Under the pieces are notes generated by a model. That model saw nothing but the letters and a program-made list of their open reading frames with translations. It was not told where the DNA came from and did not search any database. The position numbers and the translations under genes are program-made. Source: PHAA01 sp034927445 (lineage in GTDB: Bacteria > Bacillota > Syntrophomonadia > Syntrophomonadales > Syntrophomonadaceae). From it: a stretch of 64,000 nt of DNA. Every line of letters starts with the position of its first letter. The stretch's first letter is position 1. Location: assembly GCA_034927445.1 (NCBI GenBank), contig JAYFPZ010000007.1, positions 186,001-250,000 of the forward strand, written 5' to 3'. This document shows positions 1-7,469 of this stretch, piece after piece.

Positions 1-123
1 GTCAACCCCATTGGCCGGCTGGGTCTGCACGCCCATCTGCTGGCATTTCGCCATCCGGTAACCGGTGAGCTTATGCGCTTCGAAACCGAAATCCCCAAAA
101 ATTTCACGCGCCTTTTTAAATAA
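1..123 (+). CDS. RluA-family pseudouridine synthase, C-terminal end (partial)
   Basis: The window opens inside a gene; the last 40 codons are read in frame from base 1 to the TAA at 121-123. The tail contains RLGLHAHLLAFRHPVTGE followed by an F-E-x-E-I-P segment, the usual C-terminal signature of RluA/RluD/RluC-type enzymes, which isomerise uridines in 23S rRNA. The catalytic Asp domain lies upstream of the window. Family is clear from this signature; which rRNA position it modifies cannot be told. Confidence 0.8.
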   Translation, partial: VNPIGRLGLHAHLLAFRHPVTGELMRFETEIPKNFTRLFK

Positions 124-204
124 TAGCCCAAGCCTTCGTTTCATAAAAAGGGTAATAAATTCAGCAGTTGGGGAAGAATAACCTCTATACAAGGAGGTTT
201 TGTT

Positions 205-1359
205 ATGAATTTATTAACCCGGCAAGATTTGACCCAGCTAATGCAAAAACAGGACGACCTGTGCATCTCGATTTATATGCCCACTTATCGCGCGGGTACC
301 GAAATCCAGCAAGGACGTATCCGCTTAAAAAACCTTATGCACGAGGCGGAGGCCCGCCTGATCAAGGGTGGTATGCGCTCCCCCGAGGCCCAACAGCTTT
401 TACAGCCGCTTCGGCAACTAGTATTGGACAACGGATTCTGGCAGCAGCAGCGTGATACTCTGGCAATATTTATAAGCCCGGATATTTTCTATTATTACCG
501 GCTTCCTCTCACCGTAGATGAGTATCTCCATATCGGCCGGCGCTTTCACCTTAAACCTCTGCTGCCTTTAGTAAGCGGAGAAGGATTATTCTATGTTTTG
601 GCCCTGAGCCAGAATGCGGTTCGGGTACTGCGCTGCACTCGCGCCGGTGTAAGTGAATTGGACCCCGACATACCTCATAGTCTGGAGGAAGCCATGCTGT
701 ACGATGATCCCGAAAGGCAACTGCAATTTCATACCAACACCCTGGAAGGGACCAACAACACCAGAGCTGCAGCGTTATTTCACGGCCACGGAGTAGGAGT
801 TGATGATTCCAAGGACAATATCCTGAATTATTTCCGCCTTATAGACCGGGGCCTGCACAGCTTGCTGCGGGAGGAAAAAGCCCCCCTGATCCTGGCCGGG
901 GTTGAATTTCTCTTTCCCATTTACCGTGAAGCCAATACCTATGCGTACCTGGCCAGTGAAGGCTTGCCGGGCAATCCGGAAGAACTGGCGAATGAAGATT
1001 TGCAGACTTTAGCCTGGCCGCTGGCAGAGCATTATTATCATAAAGCCGAGCAGGAAGCCTTGACCTATTACGGCCCATTTAAGGGTACGGGGCGGACCAC
1101 TCATGATATATCCCAGGCCGCCCCGGCGGCATACAACGGGCAGGTGGAGATACTCTTCCTGGCTGCCGGAGCTGAACAGCCCGGGAGATTTGATCCCCAG
1201 TCACAAGAGGTCCGGTTGCACGGGGAACCCGAGCCCGGAGACGAAGATTTGTATGACTTCACCGCAGTGCAAACCCTCCTCAAGGGAGGATCAGTTTATA
1301 TGTTGGAAATCGATAAAATCCCTGACGGGAAACCCCTGGCAGCATTACTGCGCTATTGA
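205..1359 (+). CDS. baeRF-like (bacterial archaeo-eukaryotic release factor-like) protein
   Basis: 384 residues; the ATG follows an AAGGAGG at 191-197 with 7 nt spacing. The N-terminus has the pattern C-I-S-I-Y-M-P-T (about residues 20-27) and the middle a segment APLILAGVEFLFPIYREAN; both resemble proteins annotated as bacterial eRF1-domain relatives (baeRF families), which are thought to be ribosome- or stress-linked but are poorly characterised. The final 100 residues end in a domain (LLKGGSVYMLEIDKIP) typical of these proteins. No signal peptide or membrane segment. It stands alone between the pseudouridine synthase and the convergent marR gene. Family call is from recognition of the pattern, not a search; function is unknown. 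Confidence 0.6.
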   Translation: MNLLTRQDLTQLMQKQDDLCISIYMPTYRAGTEIQQGRIRLKNLMHEAEARLIKGGMRSPEAQQLLQPLRQLVLDNGFWQQQRDTLAIFISPDIFYYYRLPLTVDEYLHIGRRFHLKPLLPLVSGEGLFYVLALSQNAVRVLRCTRAGVSELDPDIPHSLEEAMLYDDPERQLQFHTNTLEGTNNTRAAALFHGHGVGVDDSKDNILNYFRLIDRGLHSLLREEKAPLILAGVEFLFPIYREANTYAYLASEGLPGNPEELANEDLQTLAWPLAEHYYHKAEQEALTYYGPFKGTGRTTHDISQAAPAAYNGQVEILFLAAGAEQPGRFDPQSQEVRLHGEPEPGDEDLYDFTAVQTLLKGGSVYMLEIDKIPDGKPLAALLRY

Positions 1360-1395
1360 CGCCAATCAGGGCAACGTAACAGATTGAACCGGGAG

Positions 1396-1421
1396 CCAGA
1401 TTGTCAAGAGGACAGTCTGGC
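1396..1421. terminator. Hairpin between convergent genes
   Basis: Inverted repeat with arms reading CCAGATTGTC and GACAGTCTGG around a short AAGAGG loop, in the gap between the convergent baeRF-like gene and marR. No immediate T-run on either strand, so terminator activity is only a guess. Confidence 0.35.
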
Positions 1422-1440
1422 CCCCACGCTTGTCTTTTGA

Positions 1441-1866
1441 TTAAAATTTCTGTTCTATACGGCTTAAATATTTTTCAAAAAAACTTACTTCATCTGGCTT
1501 GAACCCAATCTTCATCTGACGATTAAAATCATCAGCCATAGGAACTATTTTGGCGGCCAGAGTGCGCCCTTTAGACGTAAGAAATATCTGCAGGCTGCGC
1601 CGGTCGGAAGGATCTTCGGCCCTATGCACCAGTTCTTCTTTATATAGACGATCAATGACCCCCGTCACCGCGGGACTGTCCAGCTGGATACGGGCAGCGA
1701 TGTCTTTGACACTGCTGCCGTCGTGATCCAATAGATCCAAAATAACAAAGGACTGGGTGGCAGTAATCCCGTATTCGGAACATTGGGTATTGTATTTACG
1801 GCTTATCTTGCGGGAAAGGGCGGCCAAGCGAAAACACCAGGCTTCGGCAAATTTATACACGATCAA
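1441..1866 (-). CDS. MarR-family transcriptional regulator
   Basis: 141 residues. A winged-helix DNA-binding region (about residues 30-102) ends with the typical MarR wing DPSDRRSLQIFLTSKG. MarR proteins bind palindromic operators as dimers and release DNA on binding small ligands, often phenolic or acyl compounds. It is the last gene of the minus-strand run acd-fixC-fixX-etfB-etfA-marR, 25 bp after etfA, so it probably regulates that electron-transfer operon. Nothing in the sequence shows its ligand. Confidence 0.85.
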   Translation of the reverse strand: MIVYKFAEAWCFRLAALSRKISRKYNTQCSEYGITATQSFVILDLLDHDGSSVKDIAARIQLDSPAVTGVIDRLYKEELVHRAEDPSDRRSLQIFLTSKGRTLAAKIVPMADDFNRQMKIGFKPDEVSFFEKYLSRIEQKF

Positions 1867-1891
1867 TCTCCTCTGTTTATTTATTAGTTAA

Positions 1892-2815
1892 TTATAGCAA
1901 TGCCTGCAGCTGGGGCAGCACTTCTGTAAGGTCCGCCACCATGGCGTAGTCCGCCATTTGCAGAATAAAGGCCTGCTCATCGTTGTTGACAGCCACGATA
2001 GTATGGGCATCACGTATTCCCACCGTAAACTGCACTTGCCCGGAAACACCTAAGATTATGGCCAGCTGCGGTTTGCATTTCTTGCCCGACAGCCCGATGA
2101 TACGATCTTCACCCAGCCATTTACGGTCGGTAGCAATCGGCTTGGAGCAGGCCAGTTCTCCCCCCAGGGCTGCCGCTATATCACGGGCCAAGTCCATATC
2201 CGCCTCTTCCATCCCCTGACCGACTATCACCAGGATATCCGCCGCCTCTATCTCGGCGGCATCTCCAGATTTTTTATGGCTGGCAATCAATTTAACCGGT
2301 GATGCTTCCACTTCAAGGTCAAGGTCCTGCGCCATACCGCCTTCCTGAGCTGCAGCGGCGGCAAAAGAACGGGGCGCTATGGCTATGACCTGGTATTCAC
2401 TCTCTATCTGCTGAGTAACGACGGTAGCCCCGCCCAGCGCATTACGTGCACATTGGACCCTCCCATTCATTACCTGCAGCCCGGTTACATCGGTCAGACA
2501 ACCGGCGTCAAGCTTCTGGGCCAGTCGTCCGGCCAATTCTTTACCCCGGCGGTCGGAAGCCAGCAGAATTATGGAGGCGTTTAAGTTCCGGACTGCCTGG
2601 TACAGCACCCCTGCAACCAAGGCGGTGTCAGCCGGACTGAAGGCAGCATTCCTGACCAGGCAGGTATTGGCTCCCATGGCCGCGAGCTCCTTAGCCTGCA
2701 GGTCATCATTAATTACCAAAACCCCAAGCTCCAAACCCAGAGTTGAAGCTAACAGCCGGGCTGCCGTAAGCAATTCCAGAATCATATCAGTTTTTTCACC
2801 GTAAATCAAAATCAT
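1892..2815 (-). CDS. etfA: Electron transfer flavoprotein alpha subunit (EtfA/FixB)
   Basis: 307 residues. The C-terminal FAD-binding half shows the family pattern LGVSGQVQFTVGIRDAHTIVAVN, ending with the ADYAMVADLTEVLPQL tail of EtfA/FixB proteins. With EtfB it forms the flavoprotein that takes electrons from acyl-CoA dehydrogenases. The start overlaps the etfB stop by 4 nt, implying translational coupling. The gene set (etfB, etfA, fixC, fixX) is the FixABCX arrangement, which in related anaerobes links acyl-CoA dehydrogenation to quinone or ferredoxin pools; whether it bifurcates electrons here cannot be decided from sequence reading. Confidence 0.93.
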   Translation of the reverse strand: MILIYGEKTDMILELLTAARLLASTLGLELGVLVINDDLQAKELAAMGANTCLVRNAAFSPADTALVAGVLYQAVRNLNASIILLASDRRGKELAGRLAQKLDAGCLTDVTGLQVMNGRVQCARNALGGATVVTQQIESEYQVIAIAPRSFAAAAAQEGGMAQDLDLEVEASPVKLIASHKKSGDAAEIEAADILVIVGQGMEEADMDLARDIAAALGGELACSKPIATDRKWLGEDRIIGLSGKKCKPQLAIILGVSGQVQFTVGIRDAHTIVAVNNDEQAFILQMADYAMVADLTEVLPQLQALL

Positions 2816-3576
2816 TTTGATTCCCTCCCCATAAATCCCTCGGTTTGCAGGGCCGTCACCAGCTCGGTTACGGTTTTTAGCGCGATCCGTTTACGGTCGT
2901 TTTCCGGCGCCCGGTTGCTCAGAGTAGTGATTTTATTGGTTTTCGGCATTTCTATCCCCAGTTCATCCAGTTCAATTATCGTTTGGGGCTTTCTCCCGGC
3001 CTTTAATATCTGAGTAACCGAGGGAATACGCGGCTCGTTAACATCTCCCAAAATGCTGACTACAACCGGCAGCCGAACCTCCAGAATCTCTTCCCTATCT
3101 TCCAGCGAACGGGTGATCCTGGCCAGGGGGCCCTCCAATTCAATCCGGGAGGCGTATCCTACCTGGGGCAGACCCAGCAGCTCACCTACCCGGGAGCCAA
3201 CCTGGCCGGAATAATTGTCCCCGCTGCCTTCACCCAAGATCACCAACCCTACATCCTCCAACTTGCCGATAACAGCTGCCAGCAAGTGGGCACTCAATGA
3301 ACTCTCTATTTCGGACAAACGGTCGTCCAGCACCAGACAGGCTTCATCAGCTCCGGCGGCCAGGGCTTCTTTAATGGTCTCTTCCACCTCTTCATTACCT
3401 GCCGATACTACGATCAAATTGCCGCCGTGGGACTCTTTTAATCGGACCCCGGTCTCCAAGGCATTCTTGTCAATCTTACCCAGGGTATAGGGTACTCCTT
3501 CCAGGACCGGCTGCCGGTTTCTGATTCTGATTTGCTGCAGGTCCGGTATCTGCTTAACCGCTACAATTATGTTCAT
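2812..3576 (-). CDS. etfB: Electron transfer flavoprotein beta subunit (EtfB/FixA)
   Basis: 254 residues starting MNIIVAVKQIPD, the standard EtfB/FixA N-terminus. The central region has the AMP/FAD-binding pattern VILGEGSGDNYSGQVGSRVGELLGLPQV; the acidic GEGSGDN replaces the commoner GKQAIDGD. It lies between fixX and etfA in one minus-strand operon; the next gene begins inside its last codons. Works as a heterodimer with EtfA in the cytoplasm, handing electrons to FixC. Confidence 0.93.
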   Translation of the reverse strand: MNIIVAVKQIPDLQQIRIRNRQPVLEGVPYTLGKIDKNALETGVRLKESHGGNLIVVSAGNEEVEETIKEALAAGADEACLVLDDRLSEIESSLSAHLLAAVIGKLEDVGLVILGEGSGDNYSGQVGSRVGELLGLPQVGYASRIELEGPLARITRSLEDREEILEVRLPVVVSILGDVNEPRIPSVTQILKAGRKPQTIIELDELGIEMPKTNKITTLSNRAPENDRKRIALKTVTELVTALQTEGFMGRESK

Positions 3577-3603
3577 GGCCTGAGACCTCCTTGTCTATTT
3601 ATT

Positions 3604-3888
3604 CTAACCGAAACGGAACTGGACTCCGGCCCCTCCGCTGGGATAATGCCAGTCCAATAGTTCATCCCCGCAGGCCAGTAAACAGGTGCCGCATTCCAGA
3701 CAGCCGTCGGTGCTGATAACTACCTCACCTTTTTCATTTTCATGGTAGAGTCCGGCCGGACATACCAGCACGGCTTTTTTTAAGCGGGGATCCGTCTTAT
3801 GGCCATCTTTTATTTTTATATGAAATTCTTTATCCTCTTTAAATACATCCAGGCCCAGTTTGGCTTTTAATCCCAATACCTCGCTCAT
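3604..3888 (-). CDS. fixX: FixX-type ferredoxin-like protein
   Basis: 94 residues. An upstream Cys in VLVCPAGLY and a cluster C-x2-C-x2-C-x3-C within GCLECGTCLLACG give the ligands of one [4Fe-4S] cluster plus an extra Cys, as in FixX proteins. It accepts electrons within the FixC/FixX unit, which resembles the ETF:quinone oxidoreductase split in two. The start codon overlaps the fixC stop (ATGA), so the two are translationally coupled. Confidence 0.92.
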   Translation of the reverse strand: MSEVLGLKAKLGLDVFKEDKEFHIKIKDGHKTDPRLKKAVLVCPAGLYHENEKGEVVISTDGCLECGTCLLACGDELLDWHYPSGGAGVQFRFG

Positions 3889-5180
3889 AGTTTAATCATC
3901 CTCCTGCCCAGTTGCATCATCGCCCAAATTTCACTGATATTGAAATATTTTTTTATGGTGGGGTAAAGCCGGGCTTTGGGGCCGGCCGGAACCGTATAGA
4001 GATCACGCATGATATTAGCGGCTAATTCCGGGTAGTGTTTAAACAAGGGCGGGTATTCAAGGGTTTCCAGGGAATGCTGGAAACTCTTGAAATCGGTTAG
4101 GACAAAACTGTCATGCAACCGCTTGGCATAGGCTGATAAGGAAGCGGCCGAATAATCGTTCCTGGCTTTAGCCTCAATCACCGTCAGGGCCGCATAATAA
4201 CCGCTGGCCATGGCATATTCCATCCCCCGAACCGTTACTCCGATGTTCATCGAAAACCCGGCGGCATCGCCGGCAACCAGAATTCCGTCGCCATAAAGAC
4301 GTTCCATGGTTTTAAACCCGCCTTCGGGGACAACGTGGGCTGAATATTCCACGCTGGTTCCGCCCTTTATCAGCCGGGCTATCTCCGGTCTCTGCTTGAA
4401 ATTGTCCAGGAGCTCCGGAGTCGGGAGGCCGGGAGCTGCGCTTACAGCATCAATCCCGACTACTATTCCCAGACTTATGCTGTCCAGGTTGGTGTATAAA
4501 AATCCGCCGCCAAATTTGCCGGCGGTGACATCTCCCATGAAAAGCCGGGCTGCACCTGCGTCGCCATCCAGATTGAAGCGGTCTTCAATTACAACCCGGT
4601 TCATTTCAATAACCTCTTTAAATCCCGCTGCGAAATTACGGGATTGAAACGGTTTACGCAATCCCGCTTTTTGGGCAATAAAAGACAAAACCCCATCACA
4701 GGCAAGCACCACCTGCGCCCGGAGCTCCTCCCCCCCGGCCTTTACGCCCATCACTTTGCCGTTTTCCATAATCAGCTCGTCAACCCGGCTTTTGCTTACT
4801 ATGACAGCCCCTTTTCTTTCAGCTTGCTTGGCCAGCCATTTATCAAATTTGCTTCTCAGGACGCTGTAGCTCTGGTAAGGTTCACGGTTCAGTTCGGCAC
4901 CTTCGTAGCTTAAAGTCACCGAACGGTCCTGAGCCGTCAGGCATACCTCTTCATGGGCTATATAGCGTTCCAGCGGGGCTTTTTTCCACAAGTCCGGAAA
5001 CATCTCCCGGATCGGGTTCAGATAGATGCGCCCCCCGGAAACATTCTTAGCTCCGGGGTAATCGCCTCTCTCCAGCACCAGCACTTCGAGTCCTGCGCCC
5101 GCCAGAGTATACGCGGCAGCCAGGCCGGCCAATCCAGCTCCGACTATGATCGCATCAAATTGTTCAGCAGCCTCTGCCAT
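3885..5180 (-). CDS. fixC: FixC-type FAD-dependent oxidoreductase (ETF:quinone oxidoreductase-like)
   Basis: 431 residues from the ATG at 5180, chosen because a GGAGGTGAT ribosome site sits 4-12 nt before it; the frame stays open 23 codons upstream but that part falls in the repeated R2 leader and has no ribosome site. The N-terminus carries the FAD-binding GAGLAG motif, and FGGGFLYTNLDSISLGIVVG plus GDAAGFSMNIGVTVRGMEYA are typical of FixC. It takes electrons from EtfAB and with FixX passes them on at the membrane. An intergenic structured repeat (5198-5388) separates it from the upstream acyl-CoA dehydrogenase. Confidence 0.93.
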   Translation of the reverse strand: MAEAAEQFDAIIVGAGLAGLAAAYTLAGAGLEVLVLERGDYPGAKNVSGGRIYLNPIREMFPDLWKKAPLERYIAHEEVCLTAQDRSVTLSYEGAELNREPYQSYSVLRSKFDKWLAKQAERKGAVIVSKSRVDELIMENGKVMGVKAGGEELRAQVVLACDGVLSFIAQKAGLRKPFQSRNFAAGFKEVIEMNRVVIEDRFNLDGDAGAARLFMGDVTAGKFGGGFLYTNLDSISLGIVVGIDAVSAAPGLPTPELLDNFKQRPEIARLIKGGTSVEYSAHVVPEGGFKTMERLYGDGILVAGDAAGFSMNIGVTVRGMEYAMASGYYAALTVIEAKARNDYSAASLSAYAKRLHDSFVLTDFKSFQHSLETLEYPPLFKHYPELAANIMRDLYTVPAGPKARLYPTIKKYFNISEIWAMMQLGRRMIKL

Positions 5181-5197
5181 GGGATCACCTCCAATCC

Positions 5198-5388
5198 AGT
5201 ACCCTTTCAACCCTAATTCTATATTTTCTTGTCGGCCAAATTTCCGCATGTCTCGTTGTCGCGGGTAGCAATACGTCCAGTATTACTCAATCCTCCGACG
5301 CCCACGGATGGGCTAGTGCAGTGGTGCCAGGAGGGCAAGGAGCTGCCGTCTTGCCCTGCAAAAATTTGTCTCGACAAATAATATACAG
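5198..5388 (-). promoter_or_regulatory. R2 structured leader element, copy A (upstream of fixC)
   Basis: About 190 bp related along its whole length to 12965-13147, same orientation. Conserved blocks on the transcribed (minus) strand include AAATTTTTGC, a hairpin with loop CGGCAGCTC, CCTGGCACC, GGGCGTC, GAGGATTGAG and AGGGTTGA. The hairpin stem here is AGGGCAAG/CTTGCCCT (5350-5357 with 5332-5339), while copy B has CCAGG/CCTGG around the same loop: stem bases change together and the loop stays fixed. It ends 17 nt before the fixC start codon, overlapping nothing but the ribosome-site approach. Candidate cis-regulatory RNA or a mobile structured repeat; I do not recognise it as a known riboswitch. 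Confidence 0.6.
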
Positions 5389-5407
5389 ACTTAGGATTTA
5401 CAGGGCA

Positions 5408-6544
5408 CTACGCCAGAATAGCTCCGGCGACAATAAGCTTCTGCATATCAATAACCCCTTCGACCTGGGGCCCCATTATAGCATCCCGATAAAGGCGGGC
5501 GACCTTGTAGTCCTCCATCAAGCCATACGAGCCATGGATATCAATGGCCAGCCGAGTGGCGGCCACTGCGTTTTCAGCTACAATAACCTTTGAAAGGGCT
5601 GCTTCTCGAGCAAAATCAGAAGGGCTCTTGGGGTTGTTGGCCAAAGCTCCGAGGCGATAGGCTATCCACCGGGAGACTTCATATTTCATGGCAATATCGG
5701 CAATCTTCAGTTGAATCGCTTGAAATTTGGCAATAGGTGCACCCCGATGGGTCTTCTCTTTGGCATATTTCAGGGATTCTTCCAAAGCACCGAGAGTTGC
5801 TCCCAGAGCCGCAGCATTCATGCCTATCTTGCCAAAGGCAATTCCATATTGGAGTACCGGATATCCGTTTCCCATTTCCCCCAGCAGGTTTTCGGCGGGT
5901 ACTTTAACATCCTGCAAATACACATCACAAAGGGGGCCTCCGTGCCACCCTGTTTTTTTCCAAGGCTCTGAAACCGAGTAGCCGGCGCAGAACTTATCGA
6001 TAATAAACGCGGTCGGTTTACCGCTTTGATCATCCTTGGCAAATAGAACCATGGCGCCAGGATAGCTGGAATTGGTAATAAACCTTTTGGTCCCGTTAAT
6101 AACGTAGCAATCGCCTTCCCGCACTGCCGTAGTGGTAATTTGTTTGGGATCGGATCCGGTTCCCGGTTCGGTAAAGGCAAAACTGGTTATATGCTCTCCC
6201 CGGCAGGCAGGCGGCATATACTTCTGCTTCTGGGCCTCGGTGCCGAAATTATTAATAGCTGACAACCCCAGACAGTGAGCGGAAATAATCACCGATGGCC
6301 CTGACGAAACCCTTGCAATTTGCTCCATGGCCAGTACATAGGTGTCATAACCGGCAGCCCCACCGCCGTATACTTCCGGCATCGCCATCCCAAACAAGTC
6401 CAGTTCGGCCAGTCCTTGCAGAATTTCAGCCGGAACCTGGTTCTCATGCTCGATCTGCTCTGCCAGCGGTGCTATGTAGGTATCAGCATACTCTCGCGCC
6501 ATCTTCTGAATCAACGCTTGTTCTTTGGTCAAGGTAAAATCCAT
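5408..6544 (-). CDS. Acyl-CoA dehydrogenase (FixABCX-linked)
   Basis: 378 residues; the ATG at 6544 follows AAAGGAG with 8 nt spacing, preferred over an in-frame ATG 7 codons earlier that has no site. Domain order is that of the family: alpha-helical N-domain, a beta-domain with FAFTEPGTGSDPKQITTTA, and a C-terminal helical domain. The catalytic glutamate region reads QVEGVIDMQ, so Glu is kept although the usual Tyr before it is Val. It heads the operon with fixC, fixX, etfB and etfA, which suggests it delivers electrons straight to that system. Substrate chain length is not evident. Confidence 0.9.
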   Translation of the reverse strand: MDFTLTKEQALIQKMAREYADTYIAPLAEQIEHENQVPAEILQGLAELDLFGMAMPEVYGGGAAGYDTYVLAMEQIARVSSGPSVIISAHCLGLSAINNFGTEAQKQKYMPPACRGEHITSFAFTEPGTGSDPKQITTTAVREGDCYVINGTKRFITNSSYPGAMVLFAKDDQSGKPTAFIIDKFCAGYSVSEPWKKTGWHGGPLCDVYLQDVKVPAENLLGEMGNGYPVLQYGIAFGKIGMNAAALGATLGALEESLKYAKEKTHRGAPIAKFQAIQLKIADIAMKYEVSRWIAYRLGALANNPKSPSDFAREAALSKVIVAENAVAATRLAIDIHGSYGLMEDYKVARLYRDAIMGPQVEGVIDMQKLIVAGAILA

Positions 6545-6642
6545 TTCCCAATCTCCTTTCGTCATACCGCAGTTTGCTCAATTCCGCAAAAGTTATCATT
6601 GAAGCTAATAATGTGTTATTAATTAATATGTTATTTATTTTT

Positions 6643-6671
6643 ATATTATTCTATTCCTCAATTAGGGTCAA
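6643..6671 (-). promoter_or_regulatory. Promoter for the acyl-CoA dehydrogenase/fix operon
   Basis: Minus strand -35 TTGACC (6666-6671), 17 nt spacer, -10 TAATAT (6643-6648). The transcript would have a leader of about 90 nt. Just downstream is a very AT-rich stretch centred on the palindrome TTAATTAA (about 6619-6626), a possible site for the MarR protein encoded at the operon end; that link is inference. Confidence 0.55.
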
Positions 6672-6746
6672 TTGAATTTTGGTGACAACCAAATAAAGCA
6701 ATCAAGGCTGGAACAGGTAATTATTTCAAATACTATGGCTTTATAT

Positions 6747-6775
6747 TTGACAATAGACAGTATATAAATTACAAT
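6747..6775 (+). promoter_or_regulatory. Promoter for the zinc-ribbon protein gene
   Basis: TTGACA (6747-6752), 17 nt spacer, TACAAT (6770-6775): a near-consensus housekeeping promoter about 70 bp before the start codon at 6853. Confidence 0.7.
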
Positions 6776-6852
6776 AACCTTGCCTTGTTCTTTAATGAGT
6801 CTCCTTTGTGGGGGAAATTAGTCCAAGAGTACTTCAGAAGGGAGATGGAAGC

Positions 6853-7143
6853 ATGTTAGCAGACAAATATATCGTATGTAAAGATTGTGGCAATGAGTTC
6901 CTGTTCTCGGTATCAGAGCAAGAATTCTATGCCGAAAAAGGCTTTGAGAACGAACCAGGCCGTTGCCCCGATTGCAGAAGAGCACGCAAGCAGCAACGCA
7001 ATGGAAATTCCGGTTACAGAGAAGAGCGCAAAATGTTTAAAACCGTTTGTGCCTCCTGTGGCCAAGAAACGACTGTGCCATTCGAGCCTACTGGTGAAAG
7101 ACCAGTATACTGTCGGGATTGTTTTCAGGCCAGACGTCGTTAA
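6853..7143 (+). CDS. CxxC zinc-ribbon domain protein
   Basis: 96 residues from the ATG at 6853, which has GGGAG 8 nt upstream; an in-frame GTG 15 codons earlier lacks a ribosome site. Two paired knuckles are visible: C-x2-C (KDCGNEF) with C-x2-C (RCPDCRRA), and a second pair CASCGQ with YCRDC. This layout matches small proteins annotated as probable zinc-binding or CxxC-x17-CxxC domain proteins, common in Clostridia. The central stretch is basic and rich in Gln/Arg/Asn, which would suit nucleic-acid contact. Monocistronic: own promoter and terminator. Molecular role unknown. Confidence 0.8.
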   Translation: MLADKYIVCKDCGNEFLFSVSEQEFYAEKGFENEPGRCPDCRRARKQQRNGNSGYREERKMFKTVCASCGQETTVPFEPTGERPVYCRDCFQARRR

Positions 7144-7163
7144 TTAAAAACAATGCCTATATT

Positions 7164-7198
7164 AAAAGGGTTTGGTAGCAATATACCAAACCTTTTTT
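7164..7198 (+). terminator. Rho-independent terminator
   Basis: Stem AAGGGTTTGGTA / TACCAAACCTT with a 6-nt loop followed by a T-run, 20 bp after the zinc-ribbon gene. Confidence 0.9.
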
Positions 7199-7303
7199 GC
7201 TTTGCAGGTAAAAAGCTGCCGGGCAGCAAAAAAGTAAGAACTGTAGGCCTCATTTTTTTGTGGGATAAAGTCATATTTAATATTAAAAACAAATAATAAT
7301 TGG

Positions 7304-7333
7304 TTGACAAATAGTTAGCCTGCAAACTATAGT
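7304..7333 (+). promoter_or_regulatory. Promoter for acyl-CoA dehydrogenase at 7470
   Basis: TTGACA (7304-7309), 18 nt spacer, TATAGT (7328-7333). The resulting leader of about 130 nt shows no recognised riboswitch; the rest of the 326-bp gap holds only the terminator of the preceding gene. Confidence 0.65.
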
Positions 7334-7469
7334 GAGATAAAAGCTACTAATACATCCAAGGCAGGTGATGACTCAACGACAACCGTTTACTATGGCAGCA
7401 CCAGATCAAGTCGAGATGTAAGAGCTTAAATAATATTACTTTGGCTGTTTTAGAACAGGAGGGATATGA

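Noticed and set aside
5180..5249. Upstream start of fixC at 5249
   Set aside because: No ribosome site and the extra residues come from the R2 repeat; ATG 5180 has GGAGGTGAT.
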